From: Spinellus fusiger
Lineage: Eukaryota; Mucoromycota; Mucoromycetes; Mucorales; Phycomycetaceae
Length of the DNA stretch: 64,000 bases
NCBI GenBank assembly: GCA_025094145.1
Contig: JALLLS010000018.1
Coordinates: 248,001 to 312,000 of the forward strand
Direction: 5' to 3'
Part shown: positions 21,664 to 32,981 of the stretch, in pieces
How the letters are laid out: every line of letters begins with the position of its first letter
How positions within the stretch are numbered: the first letter of the stretch is position 1
Translations under genes and position numbers: made by a program
Notes under the pieces: generated by a model
The model's input: only the letters and a program-made list of their open reading frames with translations
Told to the model about the DNA's origin: nothing
Databases searched by the model: none

Positions 21664-23469
21664 TTTTCAATTGCTGATGATGAACAAAATACAGAAGAGA
21701 GTGAAAAAGAACTTATGTTTTTACGAGGGGAAAATAAAGACTTTATATGCGTAAAAATAATGTGCCGCTAGAAAGTCTCGGAAATACAAGCTTGAATAGA
21801 ACGTCTATATTCTGGACCTTAATACATTTGGCTCCAGACACACAACCATCTTTAGACACAAATGCATATGTGTACAGATATACGTACACATACGACACAT
21901 GTTCTTTAATTTATTATCTAGAGCCTATGACTACACCGAGTGGTATTGACCAAATAATAATTAGAATGGAGAGACAGACATTGCAGGTTAAGGATGTCTT
22001 GTAAGAACCTTAATTGTTCAGCTAATGATTGTGCTGCTTCCTTTTGATGACTAATACCTGCCAGGTATATTCATTTGCTTGATAGCATTAGTATAACCCC
22101 AATCAAAGGGTGTGCTGTAGGATATTTATTTATGAATGTTCAAGTGATCTATGTTTTAAATACGGAAACATTGCATATGCATATGTATTCTGTTTATAAT
22201 TAATATCTTGTAAGTAGAGTATGATATGAGCCCACTGGTAAGGATTTACTAAGGTAGTGTTTTTATTTATATATTTTGGTGAAATAGTATTGTATTTCCC
22301 TTGTAACCTACTCTTTTGAGGTTTAAATCGATTGCCGGCATGGCATGGCATGGTATATGCTTTTCTAAGAGGAACTGTATTTTAGTCATTTTCAACCACT
22401 ATTTAAGTAAAAAAAACTTTATTTTATTTGTTTCATCCGAATAAAAACAAAAACAAAAGGAATCACTCCATGTACATAGAAACAGTCTATTCTATAGAAC
22501 ATTCATTCGTTGATATACTGATATGCCTCTCTCTTCGGAAACGGGTTTATTAGCGTGGTCGCTATTTTTTTTTATATTAGTTACTAGCAGGACAACCTTT
22601 GTTTGAGTTTATTTACTTTAGCTTGTTCATAACAATGTGCCACTTCGAAAACAAGTTAGATGTCTTTTTTTTTAAAAAAAAAATCTATCATTAATAGTGC
22701 TAGAGAAATAGATATGTTTAGCAAGATACCAATATGACTGTGTAATCTGAAGCCAGAGTGTAGGTAGGGCAAGAATAACTTCCTTATATTTAAACCCCGC
22801 AGTACTTCTTTCATCCGATCTACGGCGCTACCATAATAGGCTTTAGGATAGTCCAGCCTTTAGACTGAATACAGAAAACGTTAAGATTTCCTCTCTTAGG
22901 CTCAAATCATCCAATAGAATACTATAATAAAATCAACTAGCTTGACAAGTAGATTATCTATATATTATTAATAGTTATTTGAACAATCATTATGTAACTC
23001 TGCACGTACAGTTAAAGATAATTGTAAACATTAGCATATATTCACGAATATAAATAAATAAAAGATCAGTAATATAATAGTCAATTTTCTTTTTTTATCA
23101 CTCATTTCACCAGTTATTCTATCATAGTTCAAATGTGGTATTTGACTCATTAGGTTGCACGCAAAATAATAATAGTTTTCTACATGTACAAATATCCTAT
23201 ATACGGAAAAGATTCGACATACAGGAGAATTTGTAACAAAGATTCTGACAGATAGGAATGACAGAAAAAATAAAAATAAAAATAAAACTGTTTCTCACAA
23301 AAGGATTATTTCCAATTGAAAAGATATAAATAAAAATACAAAAGAGTTTATGGAGAAGAGTAAAGAAATCCTTGAAATGTTTTGTCTAAAAATAATATAT
23401 AATTGGCTGTTTTATCTTTGAATTCTTGGAAGACCCGCTTTTTTTTTTGGAAATGATATGCCATTTCTT
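21664..23469. other. Intergenic, transporter promoter and AT-rich DNA
   Basis: Includes the upstream region of the DHA2 transporter, a GGCATGGCATGGCATGGTAT repeat near 22337 and a T9A10 self-complementary tract at 22665-22683. No gene recognised. Confidence 0.5.
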
Positions 23470-25629
23470 ATTTGTTACTCCTACACCCTTTAGTCACCGA
23501 AATCAAGATCTAATATAACATGCAGTCATAACTACCATATTCATACCTCATAGCCACAGAAACAACAGTAGGACATTCTACAGTAACATAGAGTCGACGA
23601 TCTTTTGCTGGTAAACTACTCTTTTCTTTTAAATAAATATCACCACCATAAACAATAAGATTTTTTAAGTAATGTTTCTGGATTTGTGAAAAAATAGCTC
23701 AAAAGTCATGAGATACTTGTGAATTTCACCGCAGCATTTGTCCGGCAATAGGACTAAGTTTTGATACTAAGTATTTTGTAAAAGATGATGCAAGATGATA
23801 ACTCTATTCACAGAGACCCTTTGTATTTAAATTATGTAGGGAATAGATTGGTGGAAGGAGAATGGGACATAATTCACATGTTTATAGCAGAGACATAGAG
23901 TTAATCTGTAGAATAGAATATAGAACACATCTTTGTATATTTTATTTTTGTATATTAACTATCAGTAATGAATACTCAGTGCGCGCATACATTAAATGAA
24001 ATTTCTAATACATGATTGAATTAACAAAATCTATTTACTTTTTGTGACTAAAGAATATGGATGTGATAACTACACATCAGGAGAAATTGGTGTATATAAA
24101 GAAATATCTTGAATAAGATCACACTGTTTTTATGATTGGTTAATGCGTTTGAAAAAGCCTTTTCGATGTCTAAATGAATAATTTCAGACTCTACATGCCT
24201 GTCTTGGCAATGGCTATTGACTTTGCAATTAAAGTGTCCTCTTTGATCTTAATATCAAAGGAATTCTGTTATTTAACGTGTGGTTAAACTCTGACCTTTA
24301 TTAATTCAATTGTAAATCTCTTTTATAATCATTCTCTACTGCTATAATCTATGATTTGAGGTATATGTTTGATGGTATAGTGCAAGAGTATCGATGATAT
24401 AATGTGTCGTATTGTTTGCGCGTCCCTGACACATGTAGTAACCTTCCTTTTTTGGTTATTCTGAGACACAAATAATGAGCATCTATTTTTGGAAATCGTC
24501 TTACAACAAAAGTATAGAATTGGCTGTAAAGCCAAGAAATAAAACCAGAATCACCCCAAAATTAAAACTCAGTCCCTGATATTCTTCTCTTAACATAGTA
24601 TGTTATCCATAAACCCACAGTATTTGCAGTATTACAATATTTAAGAAAATATATAGGACTCACACGGAATTAACTTTAGTAATCATTGTCCAGAAAAGAG
24701 ATGAAAGCGTATTTATATTAAGAACAGTATGGTCATTCATTGACTCAATATTCATAAACATGTCAACTGTCTCATTGTAACTGGTATTAACAATAGTACT
24801 TAGTGAGAACAAGATATTGTTTCTAATACTGGACTTTAGGCTCAAGGCAAATAGAGTGTGAATTGTATGACTTGTGAATTGTATGAGTGGAGGCTAGTGT
24901 ATACATCACCAGAATAGAGAAAGAAAGATTATTATTTTGTTTTGATACTCCCTCTTTTTGTTATTTCTTACACTGTCTATACAACTTAATACCCAAGCAC
25001 TCGTCAAGATGAGCATAGGTGAGCAAGGTAATGTACTATTATTAACAAAGCAAAGCAATAGAAGGAGGTGATAGACACTACTAAAGACTAGTCTAGTGAT
25101 GAAAAGGTAAGCAGTGTCTTCATCTGGGCTATGGCTTATTCTAATGTACAAGGCACTTATTGTATTGTTATTAGGCAAGTAAAGACTCCTTTCAAGTCAG
25201 TCTTAAGTAGTCTTCTATACTGTCTAGAGTATCTAGGGTATAGTCCTGAGCATAGTCATCTATCTCCTAAGGATAAATCATTAGGCTTTTAGGGTGTGGA
25301 TTCTATTGCTATGAGGGAATACACCTAGAACAGCAGTGGCTATAGTCATAATATAGTATTAGCTATATTATTATAATAAACAATATTATCCATAAACAAT
25401 ATATTTTTACTGATAATACATTTTGATAGTGAGGTATTCTACAAAAAGAAATAATAGATTGGATACTTGCAAACCTTTTGATTTTAATCAGCGTTTCATA
25501 AAAGAAAATTTTTTCTGGATGTAAAGGGACGATTGTATCACCTCTTAAATTCGAAGAAATATTTGGGTATGTATAGTATGTTATATTAGTTGTCTATTTC
25601 GGTGACTAATGGGCGTAGGGGTAACAAAT
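23470..25629. mobile_element. Putative 2.16-kb element with 34-bp terminal inverted repeats
   Basis: The 34 nt at 23470-23503 are the reverse complement of 25596-25629 with three mismatches (left begins ATTTGTTACTCCTACACCC; right ends GGGTAACAAAT). Between them no intact transposase is readable; short minus-strand frames at 24535-24329 and 25178-24906 carry no motif I recognise. A diverged half-copy of the 285-bp MITE family lies inside at about 25391-25560. The target-site duplication is not clear. Could be a decayed DNA transposon or a fold-back element. Confidence 0.5.
25391..25560 (+). repeat. Diverged MITE fragment (family of 49677-49961)
   Basis: Shares CATAAACAATATAT, GATAATACA, GAGGTAT, GGATAC and GCAAACCTTTTGATTTTAA in the same order and spacing as the intact MITE, but with many substitutions and without the terminal repeat. 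An old copy. Confidence 0.6.
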
Positions 25630-26953
25630 GAGTGGTATTATCACTGCACCATATATCCTCTCATTTGTACTTTACTCATAAATTATTGGCGCAGTCTTAG
25701 CAAAAAAAAAATCGGCGCAGACAAACAAATAAGATTGATCGATAAATAAGTTTAAAAGTAGCACATGATAAATTAGTAAAAAGACAGTGAATGTTTGTTA
25801 TTTAACTTACATTTAAATAAAGCAAGAGTAAGAGATATAATTGAAAGAAGAAAACAAGCTAGTGTATTTTACAGTGTGATATATTAATACTTAGCAAAGT
25901 GCTATGGACATTACATCAATAGCTGTACAGGACATCTTGTATAAAAGAAAAACAAAACATAGTGGCCAAATTATGATTCCACAAGAGTTGTCTAACTACT
26001 TCTTCCGTACCAAGGGCTTATGCTAAGTTGATCTGAATTTCTAAAATAGAAACAAAGGTTAATTAATATGATAACTTAATATGTGTCTTTACCTTTCAGA
26101 CTGTAGTACGGAACAGTAAGTCATTGACTTATTGCTCAATCGTGGTTTACTAGTTCACTGGGAACAAAGTCTTTTTATTATTATTATTACTCCTGTAAAC
26201 AACTACAAGTTATAATCTTGTTTGCTAGTTCTACTTTAGTGACATTGATCAATTACTAGTTGCTACTAATAAACAGATATATTTCAGGACATCCAGACAA
26301 ACAGGGTAGTCTGACTGCCCCATCTCACACACTTTTTTTTTCATGTCACGTAACTTATTTTCCGTGGTTCTTCGTGTTCGGATTATCTTCTTGTTTCAGA
26401 ATAATGAAATGTATTGACTAGGCATTCAGTTATTATAAGGCATCCTAAGAATAATAATAAACTTGAGGAATGCATTTTACTACTTGAATTGTCCTATGAT
26501 ATTAATATTGTCTTGATCAAAAGTCTATTTAATAAACACTTATAGTTAACTTTACACTAAAAGAGAGGTCGGTATTTTCATTATTTGTCGCATTTGTCGT
26601 AAATATAAGACAATTTATTCTGAAAAAAATATGACAAATTTTTAAAGGAAGGTGCAACAAAAATTTGTGAAAATAGTGTATAACAAAGTCCAGAGTTCTT
26701 GTCTATTCCTCAAAAGGAATATACTAAAAACAGCTATTAACCTAAAGGTTAGGTGATGTTGAATAGATATTTTTATCTTGTCTGTTGTATTTTCCCGACA
26801 TCACAGTTAGCCTAGAGTACCAAAATATTATATTTCTTCAAAAGACTAATAGAGACCTCAATATATAATGTAAAGATGATCCTGATACTTTTCATTTATA
26901 TAGATTCAAAATAACATTAATAATTTATAGTTTATTAACAACAAGAATGTCAA
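25630..26953. other. Intergenic, AT-rich, probably old transposon debris
   Basis: No open frame of note. Lies directly upstream of the Fanzor C-terminal fragment, so part may be the decayed body of that element. Confidence 0.4.
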
Positions 26954-27142
26954 TTGTCTAAAATATGGAGAAAGAAGGCGATTTTTCAACAAGACACAGC
27001 AGCAGCTCTTAACCTTAGCTTAATTTTGAAATTATTGAGAGAAGCAGACGCAAGGCCGGCGCTATTTGAAAGGTCAAAGAAAAGAATTAGTCCCGACGAT
27101 AGTATTGGTCCTGCCAATAAAAAAAAACAGAAACAAGATTAA
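26954..27142 (+). pseudogene. Fanzor C-terminal fragment (third copy, different subfamily)
   Basis: A 62-codon open frame ending in TAA reads QQDTAAALNLSLILKLLREA followed by ALFERSKKR and a lysine-rich end with PANKKKQKQ. The (R/Q)DTAAALN pattern is the RuvC-III Asp region found at the C-terminus of fungal Fanzor proteins, and the basic tail is typical of them. No start codon or upstream domains are readable. It differs from the two inverted Fanzor copies, so it is from another subfamily. Assignment is from motif memory only. Confidence 0.5.
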
Positions 27143-28224
27143 CATACTCTGATGATCGCTAGGGCTATTTCATATAGGCAAAGATCTGTTTGAACAATTG
27201 TCTAAAAATTCTTAGGTGTCTACACAAAACAAAAATGAAATATCTATTTGGATTTTTCATGATATGTCTCTAGAAATCTCGAGACTATGTAACGTAAAAT
27301 TATGAAATCTATAAATTAAAATTTTGTAATATTGAATTTATAGAAGCTTACTTTCAATATGGTGATACTTTGCATTACAAATCATTTGCTGACGTAAGAA
27401 GAGAATGCTTCCCAATACTAAGTGTAAAGACATTTATTCCAACTAGCTTTTATAGAATTAAAAGAAAACACCATTAATAATTGATTATACTAGAAGTTGG
27501 ATGAGAGATAAAATATAAAATAAATACCATTAGTCTATCAATTGATTCATGAAATCATATTTATCTTGATTAGCTTTATCTATTGTTGTAATTACCCTTT
27601 ATTAATTATTTGTTAGCGGAGAAAAGAATACTAAAAAGATAATCCATTTCAATAGTAATTATGGCAGTATTTATAAAAAAAAAAAAAGTAATTATGGCAG
27701 TACAAATATATCAGTTTCAATCACCCAAGGAAATATTATAATGAATTTAGAAATGATAATAATAATATAAAATAATGCCAATTAGACTTTTATTAAAAGA
27801 CAACTTAGATTTAATAAAACTATGTTTCTCTAACTAATGATCATCATCCAAAGCATACAATTATTCACTGACCTACTCATATATTCACGTGCTATTATTT
27901 TATAATGCGAGACGTAAAACTGCCTTGAAAAGGCTCAGGATCTGGGATGCTATAAATAATCAGCCTTTTCTCCCTCTATTCTTTCGGCTATACACTATTC
28001 TCACATCTGTATTTACTTTGGATTATTAATCAGTACAGGTAGTTCATTGGCCCTTTGTAATGGGCCATAATTGATAGCCCTCATAACTCGAACAAATGCT
28101 TATCAGAGTTGTGTGTTTTACAGTTGATATGAAGTGTGTTGCGGTGTTGGTGCTTTATTTTGGATTAAACATAATAACATAGACTGAAAACCAAAGTACT
28201 TATTTGTAAACAACATTGGTAGTA
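27143..28224. other. Intergenic, AT-rich
   Basis: Contains a short direct repeat of GTAATTATGGCAGTA (27655 and 27689) around an A run. No gene seen. Confidence 0.5.
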
Positions 28225-29563
28225 CAGTGTCAGGCAAAATAATAATAAAGGTTTCGTTTTCCGACCTCTATTTTGGTCAAAAAAATTCCTTTTTTTTATA
28301 TATACTCCTTATTTCTTCTTTTTCCGCTATATCATCTAATATGTCTAACACTACTGAACAAACCACCAAGCCTATTGGAAACAGGAAGATGAATATTGAT
28401 GATTTTAATTGTAAACTCATTGTTCACGAGGCTGCCCAACATGGCACCAGACAAACGGATATTGCAGCCATGTTTGGTGTCAGTGTTCCCACTATCAGCC
28501 TCATTATGAAGAGATATAGGGAAACTAGCTGTTTCAAAGCAGGAAGGGGGTTTAGGTGCAAGTCTATTCTGACAGAGAGGGGCAATAGAGAGTTTTTATG
28601 CGAGATGGAAAGGGATTCATTCCAGACAATAGATCGACTTTGCAAGCAGATGACCACCAAAGTGTGCATGAGCACTTTTAGAAAAATGATGAAGAAACTT
28701 GGCCCTTCTTCTTTCAGGGTGGTTAAGAAACCTTCTCTCAGCATTAATCACAAGAAGTTGATGCTTACTTGGACTGGGACCTACCTTCATTGGACAGATG
28801 AAGATTGGAAGACAGTCATCTAGTTTGATGAGTCAAAGTACCAGCTAATGAGCAATAACAGCCGTACCAGAGTAGTGCGCAAAAAGAAGTAGGGTATTCT
28901 CCCAAAAAATGTCAAGTCAATAATGAAGTTTGGTGGTGGTGGGGTGAAGGTGTTGGTAGACTTGTTAGGGTGGAGGGGTCCATTAATAGTGCCAAATACA
29001 CCAGTATTTTAGATAAGGTCTGTTGCCCTGAGCTGGCTTTTTATTAGGCACTGAATCCAGTGGTAGACTATGTTCTTCAAGAAGATAATGCCAGCTGCCA
29101 TACTAGTAAGGAGACTAGGAAATGAAAGGATGAGAGAGGCATAGTCACTATGGAGGAGTGGCCCTCTCAAAGCCCTGACCTGAACCCAATTGATCATCTT
29201 TGGGAGGAGCTCGACAGAGCACTTCAGAAGAAGATGACTCCAGCAAGCACACTCCAGGATTTGAAGGCTCTCCTGGTACAGGAATGGGACAAGATCCCCA
29301 AAGAGGTTACCAACAACCTCATTAACAGCATGCATCGGAGATGTAGGGCTGTGATAGAGGCTAAGGGTGGAGACACCAAATATTAAGGGTATTCACCCAA
29401 TAAACCTTTATCTATTATTCTGTTGACCTTCTTTATACTTCATCCAATTTTCAAGTCTCTGCTGTGTATTTAATGTGTGTTTTTATTACAAAGAATAAGT
29501 ATTTCCCTAAACAAGAATCCTATCGGAAAATGAAATAAATTATTATTTTTTTGCCTGACACTG
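28225..29563 (+). mobile_element. Tc1/mariner element family B, complete ends
   Basis: 1339 bp with terminal inverted repeats CAGTGTCAGGCAAAATAATA at the left and its complement at the right, each flanked by TA (28223-28224 and 29564-29565), the hallmark duplication of Tc1/mariner insertion. Interior carries a broken transposase gene on the plus strand. The right end is overlapped by the target duplication of a LINE insertion. Confidence 0.92.
28341..29386 (+). pseudogene. Tc1-type DDE transposase, family B, inactivated
   Basis: Starts at ATG 28341 with a helix-turn-helix region (TDIAAMFGVSVPTISLIMKR), the RK-rich linker and WTDEDWKTVI. An in-frame TAG (28821-28823) falls directly before the first catalytic Asp (FDES), and another TAG follows at about 28890. 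Further on, LQEDNASCHTS carries the second Asp, and the last part (SQSPDLNPIDHLWEEL, 29163-29210) the third acidic region, here with D in NPID where NPIE is usual and E further on. The final frame ends at TAA 29384-29386. Multiple stops make the copy non-autonomous. Confidence 0.88.
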
Positions 29564-29575
29564 TATATGTACCCT

Positions 29576-30858
29576 TGTCAATAGACTAGGCATCCGCCCG
29601 CTACAAATCTGTCAGTCTGCTTGTCTGAGACTTTGTCTTGCTAGATCTGCTACTGCTAGGTTTGGAACGATCCAGGTTGCCCAATTAGCTGCCCTCCCTA
29701 ACATATACTCTCGTTTTCTTTATCTGCAAGCCAAATTTGTTGAGCGCGCAGCTATCCTTCCTGAAGACACCCTCCTCTGGTGCCTTGTCCCGCAGCTTGA
29801 AGCACCCCAGAGTAAAGCCAGATGGATTAAGCTACGTGGCAATGTACTCTGGCAAAATGCTCAAAGAATAGGACGGGCTCACAACCCTCCTAAATATCCA
29901 TTAAAAGTAGCTTATCTTGAACGTCTTCAAAGTGAAATTACTAGTCTAGTACGTGGCAAGAATCCGCTGGTGACGGTAGCCCGTGGACTATGTAGACCTG
30001 TTTGGGATCCAATTCTTCTACTACCGTGCACGCGCAAAGAAAGACATCGTCTACTAAAATGGAGGATTGCTTGGTTACCACCAACACCTTCAGTTCCTTG
30101 CCAATGTGGCCACCCATCTGCCAATCGGGACCACTTTCTCACTTGCACATTCGTTGACCATGAACGCTCCACGTTCTTGTTCTTCCTAGTTCCTGCACCA
30201 CCACAAGATGTTCATCCAATTGACTATTGTCTAAATCTTCTGCCGCGCACGGTTAAGTCTTTTGTTAAATGGCGAGACCTTTGGCCCAGTTTGTTAATAC
30301 TGCTGCAAGCCATTGATCGAGCCACGTCTACTCGAGACTTTAAGGTAGAGCCATCAGCTGGTAGCTTGCTCATTGAGGCTGCTGATGGGTGTGTTGAGCG
30401 GGAACGCCAACGCCGCCATAAAGTGCAAAGACTCCTGCAGCAACAGACGCTGTATCCTCACTTCTCATCCGATCTCTCCTCTACCACCCATTCTTAACCC
30501 GTTTAGCAAAGCCAGAAGCTGCTAGTGTAGTTGCTGTATTTGTGTCCTCAGGATTGTCCGAGTTGCTCTAAGTATCCCTCGTTGGATTTCGAATCGCCAC
30601 AGGATGACGGTTATCTTTTTGGTGTCCTGGTGTCCTTGCTGACTTTATGGCCTTTTGGATGTCTATTCATAATTCTCATTTTACCATCATTTCCACTCAT
30701 TTTCATTATTTTCCCCTCATTTCGAGGTTTTATATTCTCTTTTGTATTTGAAGTGTTTATATGTTTATTCTTATTTTTTTCCAAAAGTTCTCATAGGGTG
30801 GCTGATATGCCCAATGCGCGAATAGCAAACCACACCCAAAAAATAAAAAATACTTTGA
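29576..30858 (+). mobile_element. 5'-truncated LINE (non-LTR retrotransposon)
   Basis: Flanked by an exact 16-bp direct repeat, ACTGTATATGTACCCT, at 29560-29575 and 30859-30874, read as the target-site duplication. The insert holds an open frame lacking a start (29583-30497) and ends near an A-rich tail with a Tc1-unrelated 3' region. Because the duplication includes the last bases of the Tc1 family B end, the LINE landed across that junction after the Tc1 element had inserted. Confidence 0.8.
29583..30497 (+). pseudogene. C-terminal part of a LINE reverse-transcriptase protein
   Basis: A 304-codon frame with no internal stop and no start, so it is the 3' part of ORF2 kept by 5' truncation. 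It contains RLLKWRIAWLPPTPSVPCQC, then CGHPSANRDHFLTC, a Cys/His segment like the zinc-knuckle found after the thumb region in fungal LINE proteins. The reverse-transcriptase catalytic motifs lie upstream and are absent. The uninterrupted frame suggests a young insertion. Confidence 0.7.
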
Positions 30859-30874
30859 ACTGTATATGTACCCT

Positions 30875-31103
30875 CTCTTTCTAGTATCTGTGAGCTTTGG
30901 AAATCTAAAAGGATTTAAATCCTACTCGCGGATGTCTTATACAATTTGCTAACTTCAAACTTCTCGTCTTTTAAATATATAAGATATATTTTAATTCTAT
31001 GATATATCTACATATTTTAATACACTTAAATTGGTTGATCTATTGACAACAACGACAAATAGCCTATAATAATTCAACTATTTTTATTTATTTATCTTAT
31101 ATA
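30875..31103. other. AT-rich spacer
   Basis: Between the LINE duplication and Fanzor copy 2. Nothing recognised. Confidence 0.5.
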
Positions 31104-32851
31104 TTAAAAAACAAAAGGTTATCCGTTAGCAAATAGTAAAAAACAGCTACAAGATCAATGGTCTGGGATGAAGCACTATGATAAGCTGTAGTGTATTTGA
31201 ATGCAATTGATATATTCTAGAGATAATATAAGAGTACAATAGGCTGCATTAGAATGTATGCCTTTTGGTGGTTATTTCCTTCAAGTTATTCTATCCGCAG
31301 TAACAATTAGATTAAAATAGTATAAAAGAATAACAAAGAGGTTGAATAACAAAGAGTAGAGTGAGTCGTACATTAGCTGACCAAATACCTTTGAACCCAA
31401 GAAGTCATTGAGAACACTATCACATCAACACAATAAATAGTAGCTGGCACTATACAACATGCTTTTACAATCAACCCAGGGTTCTTACATGTATTTGATT
31501 TTCATAGGAGACTGACTAGAAGCTTATAGTAAGCCATTCATCTGCGAATCCTACCAGAATAATAACAATCAAGATATCTTTACGTGATACTGGTTAGAGA
31601 TCAGAATATTCACCTTTTTTTTTGTAATATCTGGTCCACAACATCAACACCATTGTCTCTCTCACATATGCATTCTCCAAGTATATCTTGATGCATCTAC
31701 CCGAAAGTGAAGATGGATATGTTTTAAATGACTTTATAACTAAGGATTTCTTCCGCAAGGTGTCTTTGTCGCTCATTGATAAGCAAACCAGAGATGGTAG
31801 TGCTTCTGGTAAAACATATCTCACACTCAAGGTGCGTCAAATAAGAGAGAAGATCAACCCTCTGAAAGATGACTACTGCCAATATGCTTCATATACTCCA
31901 ATTAAACTACTCAATGCTCAACAAATATCTATCGATGAAAGCACAAATATACATACATCCTACATTAGCCCATGCCATGAAAGCCAAGGATGATTCTGAA
32001 GAAGCCAATTACAAATATCATCAGATTAAATGTGTTGGATATGTGCACGTAAATCAAATGAAAAATATTATTGTCAAAGAGAAAGGCCTGCCAAGTGCTA
32101 ATTCTCTTATTAAAAAGCTATTACTACTGCCATTTCGAAAGATGAAGCTATCGAGTCATATCAATAGACTACAGTCTGATAAACGACTCGTTCAAAACGT
32201 GAGAACCAAGTTTGGAAAAGATTCAGTGTTGATCGTGGGTGACTGGTTGAGCACACATTTAGAGTTCCATAAACCAATAAAGGGAAAATACATGTGGAAG
32301 ATGTTGAAGAAAGAAGAATTCAAACTCTATCTTATCAATGAATTCAGAACATCGAGTCTGTGTCCTGAGTGCAATTACTCACCTTTGGAAACATCTAAAC
32401 ATGTCAAGAACCCTATGTCCTATTAACGAACAAAAATACTCCAAGTTAAATGTCATGGTCTTCTCAGGTCATTTCTTCTTAATTTTATATCAAAATAAGA
32501 CTCATCTTTCTCCCTTCAAATAGGTGTTCAAACCAACATTATATAAAAGACAAGACATTGAAGCTTTGGAATCGTAATCTCGCTGCTACATTATACTCTG
32601 GACACAGTCTGTTGTCTCCAAGGGAAATTGACATCTGCCTAGAGGGCTTTTGTAGATACAACAAAAGATAGGATGACACAAATGATACAATTAGAACCAA
32701 GAAAAGGTCCAAGCCTTCTGGTTTATCATTCCTTCTCCTTCCCCAGCGATCAATGGAATCTCGATTAACTAACTGATGGAAGCCTGTGCCACAATTAAAC
32801 TATCTAAAAAGTGGTATAGTGTGTCATGTCAAAAGATATTATAATATCTAG
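31104..32851 (+). mobile_element. Fanzor-like element, copy 2
   Basis: Reverse-complement twin of 16292-18037. Coordinates in the two copies add up to 49143 across the whole shared part except for one homopolymer indel, so the match is essentially gap-free. Flanking sequence differs on both sides, which fixes the boundaries to within a few bases. Confidence 0.75.
31642..32671 (+). pseudogene. Broken Fanzor (TnpB-like) nuclease gene, copy 2
   Basis: Same gene as copy 1 in the other orientation. An N-terminal frame runs to TGA near 31993 (contains ESEDGYVLNDF and IKLLNAQQISIDES). A second, overlapping frame (31869-32426) carries YKYHQIKCVGYVHV, FRKMKLSSHINR, VLIVGDWLS and EFRTSSLCPEC, then stops at TAA. 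After the stop, KCHGLLR (near 32450) and WNRNLAAT (near 32565) continue the family pattern in other frames. The expected Asp of the WNRD RuvC-III motif is Asn here. The RuvC-I region (GIDPG type) is not found. Frameshift, stops and the Asn make the copy inactive. Confidence 0.7.
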
Positions 32852-32981
32852 CATAGGCTAAAGATAATGATGATGATAACCTTTATTTAACTGAGAGAGT
32901 TATTGCTTTGTCTGCCAAAGAATTGTTGCATTAAACTATAAGTACTTTCAAAGTGCGCTTCTATTGTTTTATTCTACACTA

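Noticed and set aside
30531..30884. 117-codon frame after the LINE protein
   Set aside because: Falls in the 3' untranslated part of the LINE and crosses its target duplication.
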